Notes: generated by a model from the sequence alone, not told the origin. DNA of 64,000 nucleotides from Zoogloea oryzae (GCF_030161255.1 NZ_BSPX01000002.1:62001-126000), one strand, 5' to 3'. Numbered from the stretch's first letter, positions 15,018 through 24,452 are shown. A program made the numbers and translations.

Positions 15018-15047
15018 AAAAAGGGGTGGTCTAGGCCACCCCTTTTT
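15018..15047 (+). terminator. Terminator of cytochrome c4
   Basis: Arms AAAAAGGGGTGG (15018-15029) and CCACCCCTTTTT (15036-15047) pair perfectly over 12 bp with a 6-nt loop. The T-run closes the stem, so it may act in both directions. Confidence 0.9.
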
Positions 15048-15117
15048 CCGTTCCAATCCGCGGCCGGCAACGCAGGTCCCGACCGTTATTCCCTCGCACT
15101 TCTGCCCGACACCACCC

Positions 15118-17151
15118 ATGCGACACCGCAGCAATTCCCGCGCACTCTACGAACTGCTCAGTTCGATGCGCTTCGCGATCAGCCTGCTGACGATCCTCGG
15201 GATCGCCTCCATCATCGGGACGGTGCTCAAGCAGAACGAGCCCTACAACAACTACCTCAACCAGTTCGGCCCGTTCTGGTTCCCGATCTTCGAGAAGCTC
15301 GGCCTCTACGCGGTCTATAACTCGGTCTGGTTCCTCACCATCCTGGCTTTCCTGGTGATCTCCACCAGCGTCTGCATCGTCCGCCAGACCCGGCCGATGC
15401 TGCTCGACATGCGCAGCTTCCGCGAGCACGCCAAGGAAAACTCCCTCGCCCAGTTCCAGCACCACGACCGGGTGCCCTGCGCGCTGCCCGCCGCCGAGGC
15501 CCAGGCCGCCGCCAGCGCCTACCTCACCCGCGCCGGCTTCACCGCCCGCAGCAACACCCGTGGCGACGGCGTGCTCCTTGCCGCCAAGCAGGGTAGCTGG
15601 TCACGCATCGGCTACTTCCTGGCCCACTCCGCCATCGTGCTGATCTGCCTTGGCGGCCTGCTCGACGGCAACCTGCCCCTCAAGGCGCAGATGGCGATGG
15701 GCGGCAAGGTGGTCACCAGCGGCAACCAGCTGATCTCCGACATCGGCCCCGAGAGCCGGCTCGGGCTCGACAACTGGAGCTTCCGCGGCAACGTGTTCAT
15801 CCCCGAGGGCAAGAGCGCCAACGTGGCGGTCCTCAACGTGCAGGACGGCATCCTGCTGCAGGACCTGCCCTTCAGCGTGTCCCTCAAGAAGTTCCACCTG
15901 GACCACTACGAGAGCGGGATGCCCAAGCGCTTCGCCAGCGACATCATCATCACCGACAACGCCAGCGGCAAATCCGTCGAGAAGACCATCGAGGTGAACA
16001 AGCCCTTCGAGTTCGATGGCGTGATGATGTACCAGGCGAGCTTCGAGGACGGTGGAACAAAGCTCAAGCTCGTCGCCCACGACCTGCGCCCCGGTGCGCG
16101 TAACGACTTCCCGCTGGAAGGCGCCATCGGCGACTCCGTGAAGGTGACCACTGCCGGCCTCGACCACACCCTCGAGCTCGGCAGCTTCCGCGCCTTCAAC
16201 ATCGAGAACATGGCCAGCGACCAGCCCGCCGAGGCCGGCACCATGGCCAACCTCGAGAAGCACCTGGGCAGCGGCGCCAAGTCGCCCACCAAGAAGGACA
16301 TGCAGAACGTCGGCCCGAGCTTCCAGTACAAGCTGCGGGATTCCGCCGGCCAGGCCCGCGAATACCAGACCTACATGCAGCCCATCCAGCAGGACGGCGC
16401 CTGGTACATGCTCTCGGGCATGCGCGATTCGCCCTCCGCCCAGTTCCGCTTCATGCGCATCCCGATGGACGCCGACGGCAAGCCCGACAGCTGGTTCATG
16501 ATCCGCCGCCAGCTGATCGACAAATCCCGTCACGCCGAACTCGCCCGGCGCTTTGCCGCCACCGCCGTGGGCCAGATGGACGCCTCGGTGCGAAGCCGGA
16601 TGGAAGAAACCACCCGCAAGACGCTGGAGCTCTTCGCCATCGGCGGTTTCGAGAGCCTCGGCAAGTTCATCGAGAGCACCATCCCCGAAGCCGAGCGCGA
16701 CAAGGCCGCCGACGTCTTCATCAAGATCCTCGAAGGCGCCACCTGGGAAGCCTGGAAGCTCGCCCGCGCCGACGCCGGCCTGCCCGCCATCACGCTGGAT
16801 GGCGCCGCTGGCCGGCTGGTGCGCGACACCCTCAACGCCACCAGCGACAGCCTGCACTACGGCGCGCCGGTGTTCTTCCAGCTGGCGGGTTTCGACGAGG
16901 TGCGCGCCACCGTGCTGCAGGTCACCCGCTCGCCGGGCAAGCCCATCGTCTATTTCGGCTCGCTGCTGCTGGTGCTGGGCGTGTTCGCAATGCTCTACAT
17001 CCGCGAACGTCGGCTCTTCGTGCTGATCAAAGACTCGGGTGAGGCGCTCATCGCCCTCAGCTCCAACCGCAAGTCGATGGACGTGGAAGAATCCTTCCGG
17101 CGCCATCGGGACGGCCTTGCCGCCGCCCTCAAACCTGCAACACCGGCCTGA
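15118..17151 (+). CDS. resB: Cytochrome c biogenesis protein ResB (Ccs1)
   Basis: A component of system II cytochrome c maturation. With CcsB it transports heme and attaches it to apocytochrome c at the periplasmic face. 677 residues. Membrane segments lie near the N-terminus (SLLTILGIASIIGTVL and VWFLTILAFLVISTSVCIV) and at about residue 165. A large periplasmic domain follows, and a last membrane segment precedes the C-terminus (GSLLLVLGVFAMLYI). The motif LKQNEPYNNYLNQFGPFWF is typical. ccsB starts 32 nt after its stop. A dedicated CcsX thioredoxin is not adjacent. Confidence 0.94.
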   Translation: MRHRSNSRALYELLSSMRFAISLLTILGIASIIGTVLKQNEPYNNYLNQFGPFWFPIFEKLGLYAVYNSVWFLTILAFLVISTSVCIVRQTRPMLLDMRSFREHAKENSLAQFQHHDRVPCALPAAEAQAAASAYLTRAGFTARSNTRGDGVLLAAKQGSWSRIGYFLAHSAIVLICLGGLLDGNLPLKAQMAMGGKVVTSGNQLISDIGPESRLGLDNWSFRGNVFIPEGKSANVAVLNVQDGILLQDLPFSVSLKKFHLDHYESGMPKRFASDIIITDNASGKSVEKTIEVNKPFEFDGVMMYQASFEDGGTKLKLVAHDLRPGARNDFPLEGAIGDSVKVTTAGLDHTLELGSFRAFNIENMASDQPAEAGTMANLEKHLGSGAKSPTKKDMQNVGPSFQYKLRDSAGQAREYQTYMQPIQQDGAWYMLSGMRDSPSAQFRFMRIPMDADGKPDSWFMIRRQLIDKSRHAELARRFAATAVGQMDASVRSRMEETTRKTLELFAIGGFESLGKFIESTIPEAERDKAADVFIKILEGATWEAWKLARADAGLPAITLDGAAGRLVRDTLNATSDSLHYGAPVFFQLAGFDEVRATVLQVTRSPGKPIVYFGSLLLVLGVFAMLYIRERRLFVLIKDSGEALIALSSNRKSMDVEESFRRHRDGLAAALKPATPA

Positions 17152-17183
17152 CCGGCCCCCAATCGTTCCCAAGAGGCCAATTC

Positions 17184-18323
17184 ATGGACATTGCCCACAC
17201 CGACAACAGCGCCCTGCTCCGCCGCGTGAGCCCCGGCGACTGGCTGTTCGCCCTCGCCCTGGCGGGCGGCGCGGCCTTTGCGCTGCGCCAGTACGGCGGC
17301 TTCATGGACATCTACGAGAAGCTCATCCTGGTGCTCACCGTGCCGGCGATCGCCGCCATCGGCTGGGCCTGGAAGCCTTTCCGGCTCTTCCTGGCGGTAT
17401 CGACGGCGCTGGCGCTCGCCAGCATCAGCCTGTATCAGGGCGATCTCGCCCGGGCCGAGAAGGTGTTCTTCCTCAAGTACCTCATCTCCAGCCAGACGGC
17501 GATCATGTGGATGAGCGCGCTGGTCTTCATCGCCACCGGCGCGTACTGGCTGGGCCTCCTGACCCGCTCCGACTTCGCCGAGAAGACAGGCTCCGCCCTC
17601 ACCTGGAGCGCCGCCACGATGGGCACCACCGGCCTCTTCGTGCGCTGGTACGAGAGCTACCTCATCGGCACCGATGTCGGCCACATCCCCATCAGCAACC
17701 TCTACGAAGTCTTCGTGCTGTTCTCGCTGATCACCGCCCTGCTCTATCTGTACTACGAAGGCCGCTACGCCACCCGCCGGATGGGCGCCTTCGTGCTGCT
17801 GGTGATCTCGGCGGCAGTGGCCTTCCTGCTGTGGTACACCTTCTCCCGCGAGGCTCAGGAGATCCAGCCGCTGATCCCCGCACTGCAGAGCTACTGGATG
17901 AAGGTGCACGTGCCCGCCAACTTCATCGGCTACGGCGCCTTCGCGCTGGCGGCGATGATCGGCGTGGCCGACCTGCTGGTGCGCAAGGGAATCCTCGCCA
18001 GCCGCCTGCCCGCCCCCGAAGTGCTCGACGACGTGATGTACAAGGCCATCGCCATCGGCTTCGCCTTCTTCACCATCGCCACCATCCTCGGCGCCCTGTG
18101 GGCCGCCGAAGCCTGGGGCACCTACTGGCAGTGGGACCCGAAGGAGACCTGGGCCTTCATCGTGTGGCTCAACTACGCCGCTTGGCTCCACGTGCGCCTG
18201 ACCAAAGGCCTGCGCGGTGCGATGCTGGCCTGGTGGGCGGTGATCGGCCTCGTCGTCACCGCCTTTGCCTTCGTCGGCGTCAATATGTTCCTGTCAGGCC
18301 TGCATTCCTACGGCTCGCTCTGA
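17184..18323 (+). CDS. ccsB: Cytochrome c heme-export/assembly protein CcsB (CcsA/CcmC family)
   Basis: The heme-handling partner of ResB. 379 residues, polytopic. The tryptophan-rich WWD signature is WGTYWQWDPKETWAFIVWL, with conserved histidines elsewhere (HIPISNLYEV, HVPANFIGYG, LHVRL). The Trp-rich periplasmic loop presents heme to apocytochrome. It forms an operon with resB. Its last 16 nt overlap the convergent DUF455 gene. Confidence 0.95.
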   Translation: MDIAHTDNSALLRRVSPGDWLFALALAGGAAFALRQYGGFMDIYEKLILVLTVPAIAAIGWAWKPFRLFLAVSTALALASISLYQGDLARAEKVFFLKYLISSQTAIMWMSALVFIATGAYWLGLLTRSDFAEKTGSALTWSAATMGTTGLFVRWYESYLIGTDVGHIPISNLYEVFVLFSLITALLYLYYEGRYATRRMGAFVLLVISAAVAFLLWYTFSREAQEIQPLIPALQSYWMKVHVPANFIGYGAFALAAMIGVADLLVRKGILASRLPAPEVLDDVMYKAIAIGFAFFTIATILGALWAAEAWGTYWQWDPKETWAFIVWLNYAAWLHVRLTKGLRGAMLAWWAVIGLVVTAFAFVGVNMFLSGLHSYGSL

Positions 18324-19144
18324 TCTGCGCGGCGCGGCCTGCCGCCTTCCAGCCGGATGATCTCGGCCTCACTGAAGCCCGCCTTCCGGCGGGCTTCGGC
18401 GTTTAAAGGCTTGGGCGGCCAGGGCGCGTCGAAGTCAGTCATCAACGCCAGGTAGGTCGGTTCGGGGTCGAGCCCGCGCTCGGCGCAGAAGTGGCGGAAC
18501 CACCGGTCACCCAGCGCCACGTGTACGATCTCGTCCCGCAGGATGATGTCGAGCACGCCGATGGTCGCCTCGTCGCCGATGCGCCTGAGCCCGGCCACGA
18601 TCGGCGGCGTGGCGTCCAGCCCGCGCGCTTCCAGCACCCGCGGGACCAGCGCCATCCGGGCGAGCGGGTCGTCGGCGGTCTTCACGGCCATGTCCCACAG
18701 CCCGCGATGGGCCGGAAAATCCCCGTAGGCGTGGCCCAGGGCGGCCAACCGCTCGCACACCAGCCCGAAGTGGTAGGCCTCCTCGGCCGCCACCTGCAGC
18801 CAGCCGCCGTAAAAATCCGCCGGCAGATCGCGGAAGCGATAGACGCAATCCAGCGCCAGGTTGATGGCGTTGAACTCGATGTGAGCGATGGCGTGCAGCA
18901 GCGCCGCGTGGCCTTCCGGCGTATTCGGCTTGCGGCGGGGCACCGAGGTGTGGGCAATGAGTTCAGGCCGCTTGGGGCGGCCGGGGTCGTCTACCGGCTG
19001 CACGGGTTCGGGGCTGGCCGGCGGCACACCGATCCGGCCGGCGCGCCAGTCATCGTGAAGGCGGTGGGTGAGCGCCGATTTTTCATCCGGCGCGGAATTC
19101 ATCAGGGCCTGCCAGGCCCGGGCGTGAAGGTCGTCTTGCGTCAT
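18308..19144 (-). CDS. DUF455 family ferritin-like protein
   Basis: 278 residues from ATG 19144; a TTG at 19177 would add 11 residues and is less likely. Helices carry the paired carboxylate/histidine motifs of a ferritin-like diiron site: HIEFNAINLALD, AAEEAYHFGLV (EExxH) and RDEIVHVALGD (ExxH). This fits the DUF455 family. The biochemical role is not established. A tRNA hydroxylase (MiaE)-like activity or an oxygenase or reductase role is possible from the fold only. It is convergent with ccsB. No ribosome-binding site is obvious. Confidence 0.88.
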   Translation of the reverse strand: MTQDDLHARAWQALMNSAPDEKSALTHRLHDDWRAGRIGVPPASPEPVQPVDDPGRPKRPELIAHTSVPRRKPNTPEGHAALLHAIAHIEFNAINLALDCVYRFRDLPADFYGGWLQVAAEEAYHFGLVCERLAALGHAYGDFPAHRGLWDMAVKTADDPLARMALVPRVLEARGLDATPPIVAGLRRIGDEATIGVLDIILRDEIVHVALGDRWFRHFCAERGLDPEPTYLALMTDFDAPWPPKPLNAEARRKAGFSEAEIIRLEGGRPRRADQSEP

Positions 19145-19175
19145 GGGGCGCGATGGTAGCGCGAAGCGCTCAGAC

Positions 19176-19208
19176 AAAAAAATGGCCGCATCCCGGAGGA
19201 TGCGGCCA
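19176..19208 (-). terminator. Terminator of the phasin gene
   Basis: TGGCCGCATCC (19183-19193) pairs with GGATGCGGCCA (19198-19208) around a 4-nt loop. On the minus strand the stem is followed by seven Ts. It lies 34 nt after the phasin stop. Confidence 0.9.
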
Positions 19209-19242
19209 AATACCCTTGAACCCTGTGTTTGCGAGCGGCCGG

Positions 19243-19794
19243 TCAGGCAGCGGTCTTGCGCTTTGCCGCGCTGCGCGCCTTGGGCGCCGGCACGGCCACA
19301 TCCTTGATGGCCAGCAGATTGGCTTCGGCGATGCCGCCGAGCTGGTCTGCCACCTTGGTGAACGATTCAAACGCCGCGTTCTGAGTGTCGAGGCCCTTGC
19401 GGATGGCCTGGAACAGCGGCGCAAAACCTTCGGGCGCGCCCTCGGCCAGGCGGTCCAGGTTTCCCTGGATCTGGCGGGTCGCGTCGGCGGTGGATTGCTT
19501 GACTGCGTCGGCGAGAATCTCGCGGGTCTCCATCAGCACCGCGTACTGCTGGCGGGCAGTGTCGGCGGCGCGGTCGAAATTCGGCTGGAGGTAGGTGGCC
19601 TGCCAGCTGGCGAGCCCTTCCGGATCCTTCACGGCGAGCAGGGCCTGCGTGGCGGCCATGGCCTCGCGGGATGACTCGAGGCCGGTCTCGACCTGCAGAC
19701 GGGTCATCTTCTCGACCTGCGTTGCCAGGGTCTGGCCCAGCTCGATCAGGTTTTCCAGCGTAGCGTCCTGAAACGGACCGAATTGCATCGACAT
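19243..19794 (-). CDS. phaP: Phasin family protein (PHA granule-associated)
   Basis: Coats PHA granules and controls their number and size. 183 residues, almost entirely amphipathic helix. It opens with a phasin-type N-terminus (FGPFQDATLENLIELGQTLA), continues with Ala/Gln/Lys-rich helices and ends in a Lys/Ala-rich tail (KARSAAKRKTAA). AAGGAG lies about 6 nt before the start. It forms its own unit with a strong terminator, about 11 kb from phaC. PhaR encoded at 3695-4303 is the expected repressor. Confidence 0.92.
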   Translation of the reverse strand: MSMQFGPFQDATLENLIELGQTLATQVEKMTRLQVETGLESSREAMAATQALLAVKDPEGLASWQATYLQPNFDRAADTARQQYAVLMETREILADAVKQSTADATRQIQGNLDRLAEGAPEGFAPLFQAIRKGLDTQNAAFESFTKVADQLGGIAEANLLAIKDVAVPAPKARSAAKRKTAA

Positions 19795-19863
19795 AGATTC
19801 TCCTTAATTGATCGGGGCACCGGTCTGCATCAGGACGGAAGTCTCCTCCACCCGTCATTTTTT

Positions 19864-19875
19864 GTGCAATGCAGC
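19864..19875 (-). promoter_or_regulatory. TGCA-repeat motif upstream of phaP, possible PhaR site
   Basis: On the minus strand the sequence reads GCTGCATTGCAC followed by six As, about 70-80 nt before the phaP start codon. TGCA half-sites of this sort occur in phasin promoters of related bacteria and are compatible with PhaR binding. The motif was not seen upstream of phaC or phaR in this window. Low certainty. Confidence 0.3.
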
Positions 19876-19977
19876 GTCAGCCATTGGGACGGATTCTGCC
19901 AAATAAGGTGTTTCCACCAAATCCGGCGTTTCCCCTTCGCGCATCCGGGAAAACCCTGAGGCGCCCCGCTCGGAGGT

Positions 19978-20595
19978 TCAGCTGTCGTCCCGCTCCGTGC
20001 GCACCACCACGCGCACCAGCGCGGCCAGGGAGTCGGCCTCCAGCTTCTCCATCACCCGGGCCCGGTGCTGTTCGACGGTCTTCATGCTGATGCCGAGGTC
20101 TTCGGCGATCTGCTTGTTGAGCCGGCCGGCGACCATCCCCTCCATCACGTCGCGCTCGCGCAGGGTGAGGGTATCGAGGCGCCGCTGGATGTCGGCTCGC
20201 CTGGCCTCCATGCGTCGTCGGTGGGCCGCCACCTGCACCGCCTCCTGGACGCGATCGAGGAGCACCTGCTCGTTGAAGGGCTTCTGGAGGAAGTCGAAGG
20301 CACCGTCGCGCATCGCCCGCGCCACCATCGGCACGTCGCCATGCCCGGACACGAAGATGATCGGCGCCGTATGGGCCAGGCGGATCAGGCGTTCCTGCAG
20401 GCCAACGCCCGAGAGCCCGGGCATGCGCACGTCCAGGACGAGGCAGTGGGCTCTTGCCAGCACTTCGGAGTCTTCGAGTACATCCAGTGCGCTGGCGAAA
20501 CTGCGCACCGGCAAGCCAAGGGTTTCGATCAAAAGGCCGATGGAGAGTCTGACGGCATCATCGTCATCCACCACGCACACGAGCGGCGCGTCCAT
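19978..20595 (-). CDS. FixJ/NarL-family response regulator
   Basis: A cytosolic transcription regulator, 205 residues. The receiver domain (about 1-120) has the acidic pair at Asp10/Asp11, phospho-acceptor Asp55 (VLDVRMPG), the Ser83 switch (FVSGHGD) and Lys105 (LQKPFNE). A LuxR-type helix-turn-helix (about 135-200) carries LTLRERDVMEGMVAGRLNKQ and MKTVEQHRARVMEKL. It lies 63 nt downstream of a PAS histidine kinase and is almost certainly its partner. Targets are unknown. The phasin gene is next, in the same orientation, 183 nt on. Confidence 0.93.
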   Translation of the reverse strand: MDAPLVCVVDDDDAVRLSIGLLIETLGLPVRSFASALDVLEDSEVLARAHCLVLDVRMPGLSGVGLQERLIRLAHTAPIIFVSGHGDVPMVARAMRDGAFDFLQKPFNEQVLLDRVQEAVQVAAHRRRMEARRADIQRRLDTLTLRERDVMEGMVAGRLNKQIAEDLGISMKTVEQHRARVMEKLEADSLAALVRVVVRTERDDS

Positions 20596-20658
20596 GATTT
20601 GTCTCCTGCCAGGTGTCTCATTATTCTTGTTTGGTGACGCTTCTTTTTTTGTGCCCGC

Positions 20659-22152
20659 TCAGGCGGCAGGCATCGATGGCAAGGCAAAGCAGAAGGTCGT
20701 ACCCTGCGCATCACTGGATTCGACCCACATTCGTCCGCCATGGTTCTCGATGATCGTGCGACAGATCGCCAGACCCAGCCCGACCCCATCCTGCTTGGTC
20801 GTGGCGAAGGGGGCGAAAGGGTCCTGCCGAACGGATTCGGCGAGCCCCTCGCCGCAATCGATCACCGCCACCCCGACCATTCCATCGTGGTCGACCTGCG
20901 TGCGAATCACAAGGTCGCGTGACCAGGGTACCGCGCTCATGGCGTCGATGGCGTTCTTGACGAGGTTGCTCAGCACCTGTTCGAGCTGCACCTGATCGCC
21001 ATTGACCAGCGGCAGCGGCTCGGCCAGCTGGAGGAGCAGCTGCACCGCGTGGGCCCGGGCCTCGAACTCGGCAAAGCGGACGACGCTCTGCACCACCTTG
21101 TTCATCGCCACCGGCGCGGATTTGAGCCCGCCCCGGCGCACGAAGCCGCGCACCCGATGCACGATGTCGCCCGCCCGCATGGCCTGCTCGGAGATCATCT
21201 TGAGGGGTTCGGCGATGCGGTTGCCGGCCGGGCCCAGCTCCTCGAGACGGCGCAGGGCCACACCAGAGAAATTGCGCAGGGCGGTGAGCGGCTGATTGAG
21301 TTCGTGGGACAACACCGAGGCCATCTCGCCCAGGTGGATCAGGTGCGCCGCGCGGGCCAGCTCGCGCTCCTGGCGCTTTTCGCGGGCGATGCTGAGGTAG
21401 TGATCGTGCACGTCGCGCACGGTGCCGATCATCCGCGACGGCCGGCCGAGGGCGTCGCGCTCCATGACCTTGCCGCGCAGCGCCACCCAGCGGTAGGTGC
21501 CGTCACTCACCAGCAGGCGGAACTCCACCTCGGTCATCGGCCGTCCGCCCGACAGGTGGGCATTGAAGGCGGCCATCGCCTTGCGCAGATCTTCCGGATG
21601 GATGCGTTCGGGCCAGATGTCGTTGCCCCGTAGCGCGGCGCCGTCCGGCCATCCGGTGATGGCGCGGAAGGACGGGCTGATGTTGATCATCCCGGTGTCG
21701 AGGGTCCAGTCCCACAGGGCGTCGCCATGACCTTCGAGGGCAAACTGCCACAGGCGCTCGGACGCCTGCAGGGTTTCGCGCTGTTCGCAGGCAACCGTGA
21801 CATCGCGCAGCACGCACACGAAGCGCTCCGCCGCCCCCGCCGCATCCCGCGCCACCACCCCGCCGCGGGCGGAGAACCAGCGGTGCCGGCCTTTCCGACA
21901 GCGCAGCCGGAACTCCGCGTCGAACCCCTTACCCGCCGCGCCAAGGCATTCGTCGAGGCTGGCGAGCACGCTGTCGCGGTCGTCCGGATGGAGATGGCTG
22001 CGCCAGTCGATGGCGCTCGCGGGCGCGGGCAGGCCGAGGAGTTCGCCAAGCCTGGCCGACGAGAAGATGCAGCCGTCAGCAGGACACCAGTCCCACAGGG
22101 CGTCGCCCGAAGCCTCGACGGCGAGCCGCCAGCGATCGTCGTCGGACTTCAT
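20659..22152 (-). CDS. PAS-domain sensor histidine kinase (FixL/DctB-like)
   Basis: 497 residues from ATG 22152, which has GGGAGG 9 nt upstream. Two PAS/PAC modules are visible (about 8-125 and 130-255), each with the closing motif seen in RLRCRKGRHRWFSARGGVV and RLLVSDGTYRWVALRGKV. No membrane segment is visible, so it is probably cytosolic. The HisKA domain has phospho-acceptor His283 in SHELNQPLTALRNF. The ATPase has the N-box LSNLVKNAIDAM, DCGEGL and GLGLAICRTIIENHGG. The signal sensed is unknown, and a heme PAS cannot be judged by eye. It pairs with the FixJ-like regulator downstream. Confidence 0.93.
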   Translation of the reverse strand: MKSDDDRWRLAVEASGDALWDWCPADGCIFSSARLGELLGLPAPASAIDWRSHLHPDDRDSVLASLDECLGAAGKGFDAEFRLRCRKGRHRWFSARGGVVARDAAGAAERFVCVLRDVTVACEQRETLQASERLWQFALEGHGDALWDWTLDTGMINISPSFRAITGWPDGAALRGNDIWPERIHPEDLRKAMAAFNAHLSGGRPMTEVEFRLLVSDGTYRWVALRGKVMERDALGRPSRMIGTVRDVHDHYLSIAREKRQERELARAAHLIHLGEMASVLSHELNQPLTALRNFSGVALRRLEELGPAGNRIAEPLKMISEQAMRAGDIVHRVRGFVRRGGLKSAPVAMNKVVQSVVRFAEFEARAHAVQLLLQLAEPLPLVNGDQVQLEQVLSNLVKNAIDAMSAVPWSRDLVIRTQVDHDGMVGVAVIDCGEGLAESVRQDPFAPFATTKQDGVGLGLAICRTIIENHGGRMWVESSDAQGTTFCFALPSMPAA

Positions 22153-22224
22153 CGGCTTCACCTCCCACGGCCACGTGTCAGCGGCAAACAGGATTTGCCG
22201 GCTCCGGGCGGAGCCGGCCGGCAA

Positions 22225-23586
22225 TCAGCGCAGGCCGCCGCCGGGCATCAGGCCCTTCATGGCCCGCATCATCTTCTGCATGCCGCCCTTGGAGAACTGC
22301 TTCATCATCTTCTGGGTCTGCTCGAACTGGCTGAGGAGGCGATTGACCTCCTGCACGGTCACGCCCGCGCCGGCCGCGATGCGGCGCTTGCGGGAGGCCT
22401 TGAGGAGCTCCGGCTTGGCGCGCTCAAGCGGCGTCATCGAGTTGATGATGCCCTCGATGCGGCGCACCGCCTTGTCCTCGACACCGCCCTGGAGCTGGCC
22501 CGCGGCCTGGGCAAACTGGGCCGGCAGCTTGTCGAGCAGACTGGAAAGGCCGCCCATCTTCTTCATCTGGCCGAGCTGGTCCTTGAAGTCGTTGAGGTCG
22601 AAGCCCTTGCCGCTCTTGAGCTTCTGGGCAAACTCCTTGGCCTTCTCCTCATCCACGCCGCGGCGGGCGTCCTCGACCAGCGACAGGATGTCGCCCATGC
22701 CGAGGATCCGGCTGGCCATCCGCTCGGGGTGGAACTCCTCGAGTCCGGCCAGCTTCTCGCCGACGCCGGCAAACTTGAGCGGCTTGCCGGTCACGTGGCG
22801 CACCGACAGCGCCGCACCGCCGCGGGCATCGCCGTCGAGCTTGGTGAGCACCACGCCGGTGAGCGGCAGCGCGTCGTTGAAGGCGCGAGCGGTGTTCACC
22901 GCATCCTGGCCGAGCATCGCATCGACGACGAACAGGGTTTCGATCGGCTTGACCGTGGCGTGGAGAGCCTGGATCTCCTCCATCATCACCTGGTCGATGG
23001 CGAGCCGGCCGGCGGTATCGACGAGCAGCACGTCAAAGTAGTGACGGCGGGCGTAATCGACGGCGGCCAGGGCGATGTCCACCGGCTTCTGGTCGGGCGT
23101 GGAGGGGAAGAACTCGATGCCCGCCTGCTGGGCCACCGTCTGCAGCTGGGCGATAGCCGCCGGGCGGTAGATGTCGGTGGAGACCGTGAGCACCTTCTTC
23201 TTCATCCGCTCGGTGAGCATCTTGCCGAGCTTGCCGGTGGTGGTCGTCTTGCCCGCGCCCTGCAGGCCGGCCATCAGGATGATCGCCGGCGGCTGGGTGG
23301 CCAGGTTGAGCCCCGTGTGGGCGCCGCCCATCAGGTCGGTGAGTTCGCGGTGCACCACGCCCACCAGCGCCTGGCCGGGGGTGAGGGAGCTGATCACCTC
23401 GGTGCCGACGGCCTTTTCCTTCACCCGGGCGATGAAATCCTTCACCACCGGCAAGGCCACGTCGGCCTCCAGCAGCGCCATGCGCACTTCGCGCAGGGCG
23501 TCCTGGATGTTGTCTTCGGTCAGGCGAGCCTGGCCGCGAAGGGTTTTTACGACTTTGGCAAGTCGCGTCGTGAGGTTATCCAGCAT
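22225..23586 (-). CDS. ffh: Signal recognition particle protein Ffh (SRP54)
   Basis: The GTPase that binds 4.5S RNA and nascent signal sequences. 453 residues. It has the N domain (LTTRLAKVVKTLRGQARLTE) and the G domain with the P-loop GLQGAGKTTTTGKLG, DTAGRL and TKLDGDARGG. The Met-rich C-terminal M domain ends MKQFSKGGMQKMMRAMKGLM followed by PGGGLR. It is divergent from the ypjD-like gene, 38 nt apart, as in many proteobacteria. Confidence 0.97.
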   Translation of the reverse strand: MLDNLTTRLAKVVKTLRGQARLTEDNIQDALREVRMALLEADVALPVVKDFIARVKEKAVGTEVISSLTPGQALVGVVHRELTDLMGGAHTGLNLATQPPAIILMAGLQGAGKTTTTGKLGKMLTERMKKKVLTVSTDIYRPAAIAQLQTVAQQAGIEFFPSTPDQKPVDIALAAVDYARRHYFDVLLVDTAGRLAIDQVMMEEIQALHATVKPIETLFVVDAMLGQDAVNTARAFNDALPLTGVVLTKLDGDARGGAALSVRHVTGKPLKFAGVGEKLAGLEEFHPERMASRILGMGDILSLVEDARRGVDEEKAKEFAQKLKSGKGFDLNDFKDQLGQMKKMGGLSSLLDKLPAQFAQAAGQLQGGVEDKAVRRIEGIINSMTPLERAKPELLKASRKRRIAAGAGVTVQEVNRLLSQFEQTQKMMKQFSKGGMQKMMRAMKGLMPGGGLR

Positions 23587-23624
23587 GATGGTTTGTAGCC
23601 GAGGGCTTGGGGTAAACTTCGAAG

Positions 23625-24452
23625 ATGCCCGCGATTCTACTTCATCTCCTCCCCGCCTCCCTGTACGCGCTGCTTGGCGTGCATTTCTGGCACACCCGCT
23701 GGATCGCGCCGACCTCCGCCCCGCGCCAGGGCCTGCAGCCCAAGGAGCGCGTGCTGATGCTCGCGGCCCTCGTCGCCCACGGGTTCGCGCTCAACAGCAC
23801 CTTCTTCTCGGCCGAGGGCATCCACTTCGGTTTCAGCCTCGCCCTGTCGCTCATGCTGTGGCTAGCGATCCTGTTCTACTGGATCGAGAGCCTCTATGCC
23901 CGGCTCGAGGGCCTGCAGACCCTCGGCATGCCCGTCGCCGCCGTCTGTTCGCTGCTGCCGGCCTTCTTCCCCGGCGCCCACGTGCTCGAGAACGCCAGCG
24001 CCCCGCTGTTCCGCGCCCACTTCGTGGTGGCGATGCTGGCCTACAGCCTGTTCACCCTGGCGGCCCTCCACGCCATGCTGATGTCCGTCGCCGAGCGCCG
24101 GCTGCACGGCGCCCACCTCACCCGCGCCTTCGCCGCGCTGCCGCCGCTGCTCACGATGGAAACCCTGCTGTTCCGCCTGATCGGCATCGCCTTCGTCCTG
24201 CTCACCCTCACCGTGGGCTCCGGCGTGCTGTTCTCCGAGGCGCTGTTCGGCAAGGCCTTCCGGCTCGATCACAAGACGGTCTTCGCGATCATCTCGTGGC
24301 TGATCTTCGGCAGCCTGCTGGTGGGCCGGCATTTCCAGGGCTGGCGCGGCAAGAAGGCGCAATACTGGACGCTCGCCGGCTTCATCGCGCTGATGCTCGC
24401 CTACGTGGGCAGCCGCTTCGTGGCCGAGGTGCTCCTGGGCCGCGCGGCTTGA
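23625..24452 (+). CDS. CcsA/YpjD-like inner membrane protein
   Basis: 275 residues with eight hydrophobic segments. It belongs to the cytochrome c assembly-like (HemX/YpjD) membrane family. Conserved features include MLAYSLFTLAALHAMLM, the ETLLFRLIGIAFVLLTLTVG segment and LDHKTVFAIISWLIFGSLL. The WWD signature of true CcsA is absent, so it is unlikely to be a heme lyase. Its role is unknown. It lies between ffh (divergent) and a CorC-like gene downstream, the usual arrangement. Confidence 0.88.
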   Translation: MPAILLHLLPASLYALLGVHFWHTRWIAPTSAPRQGLQPKERVLMLAALVAHGFALNSTFFSAEGIHFGFSLALSLMLWLAILFYWIESLYARLEGLQTLGMPVAAVCSLLPAFFPGAHVLENASAPLFRAHFVVAMLAYSLFTLAALHAMLMSVAERRLHGAHLTRAFAALPPLLTMETLLFRLIGIAFVLLTLTVGSGVLFSEALFGKAFRLDHKTVFAIISWLIFGSLLVGRHFQGWRGKKAQYWTLAGFIALMLAYVGSRFVAEVLLGRAA

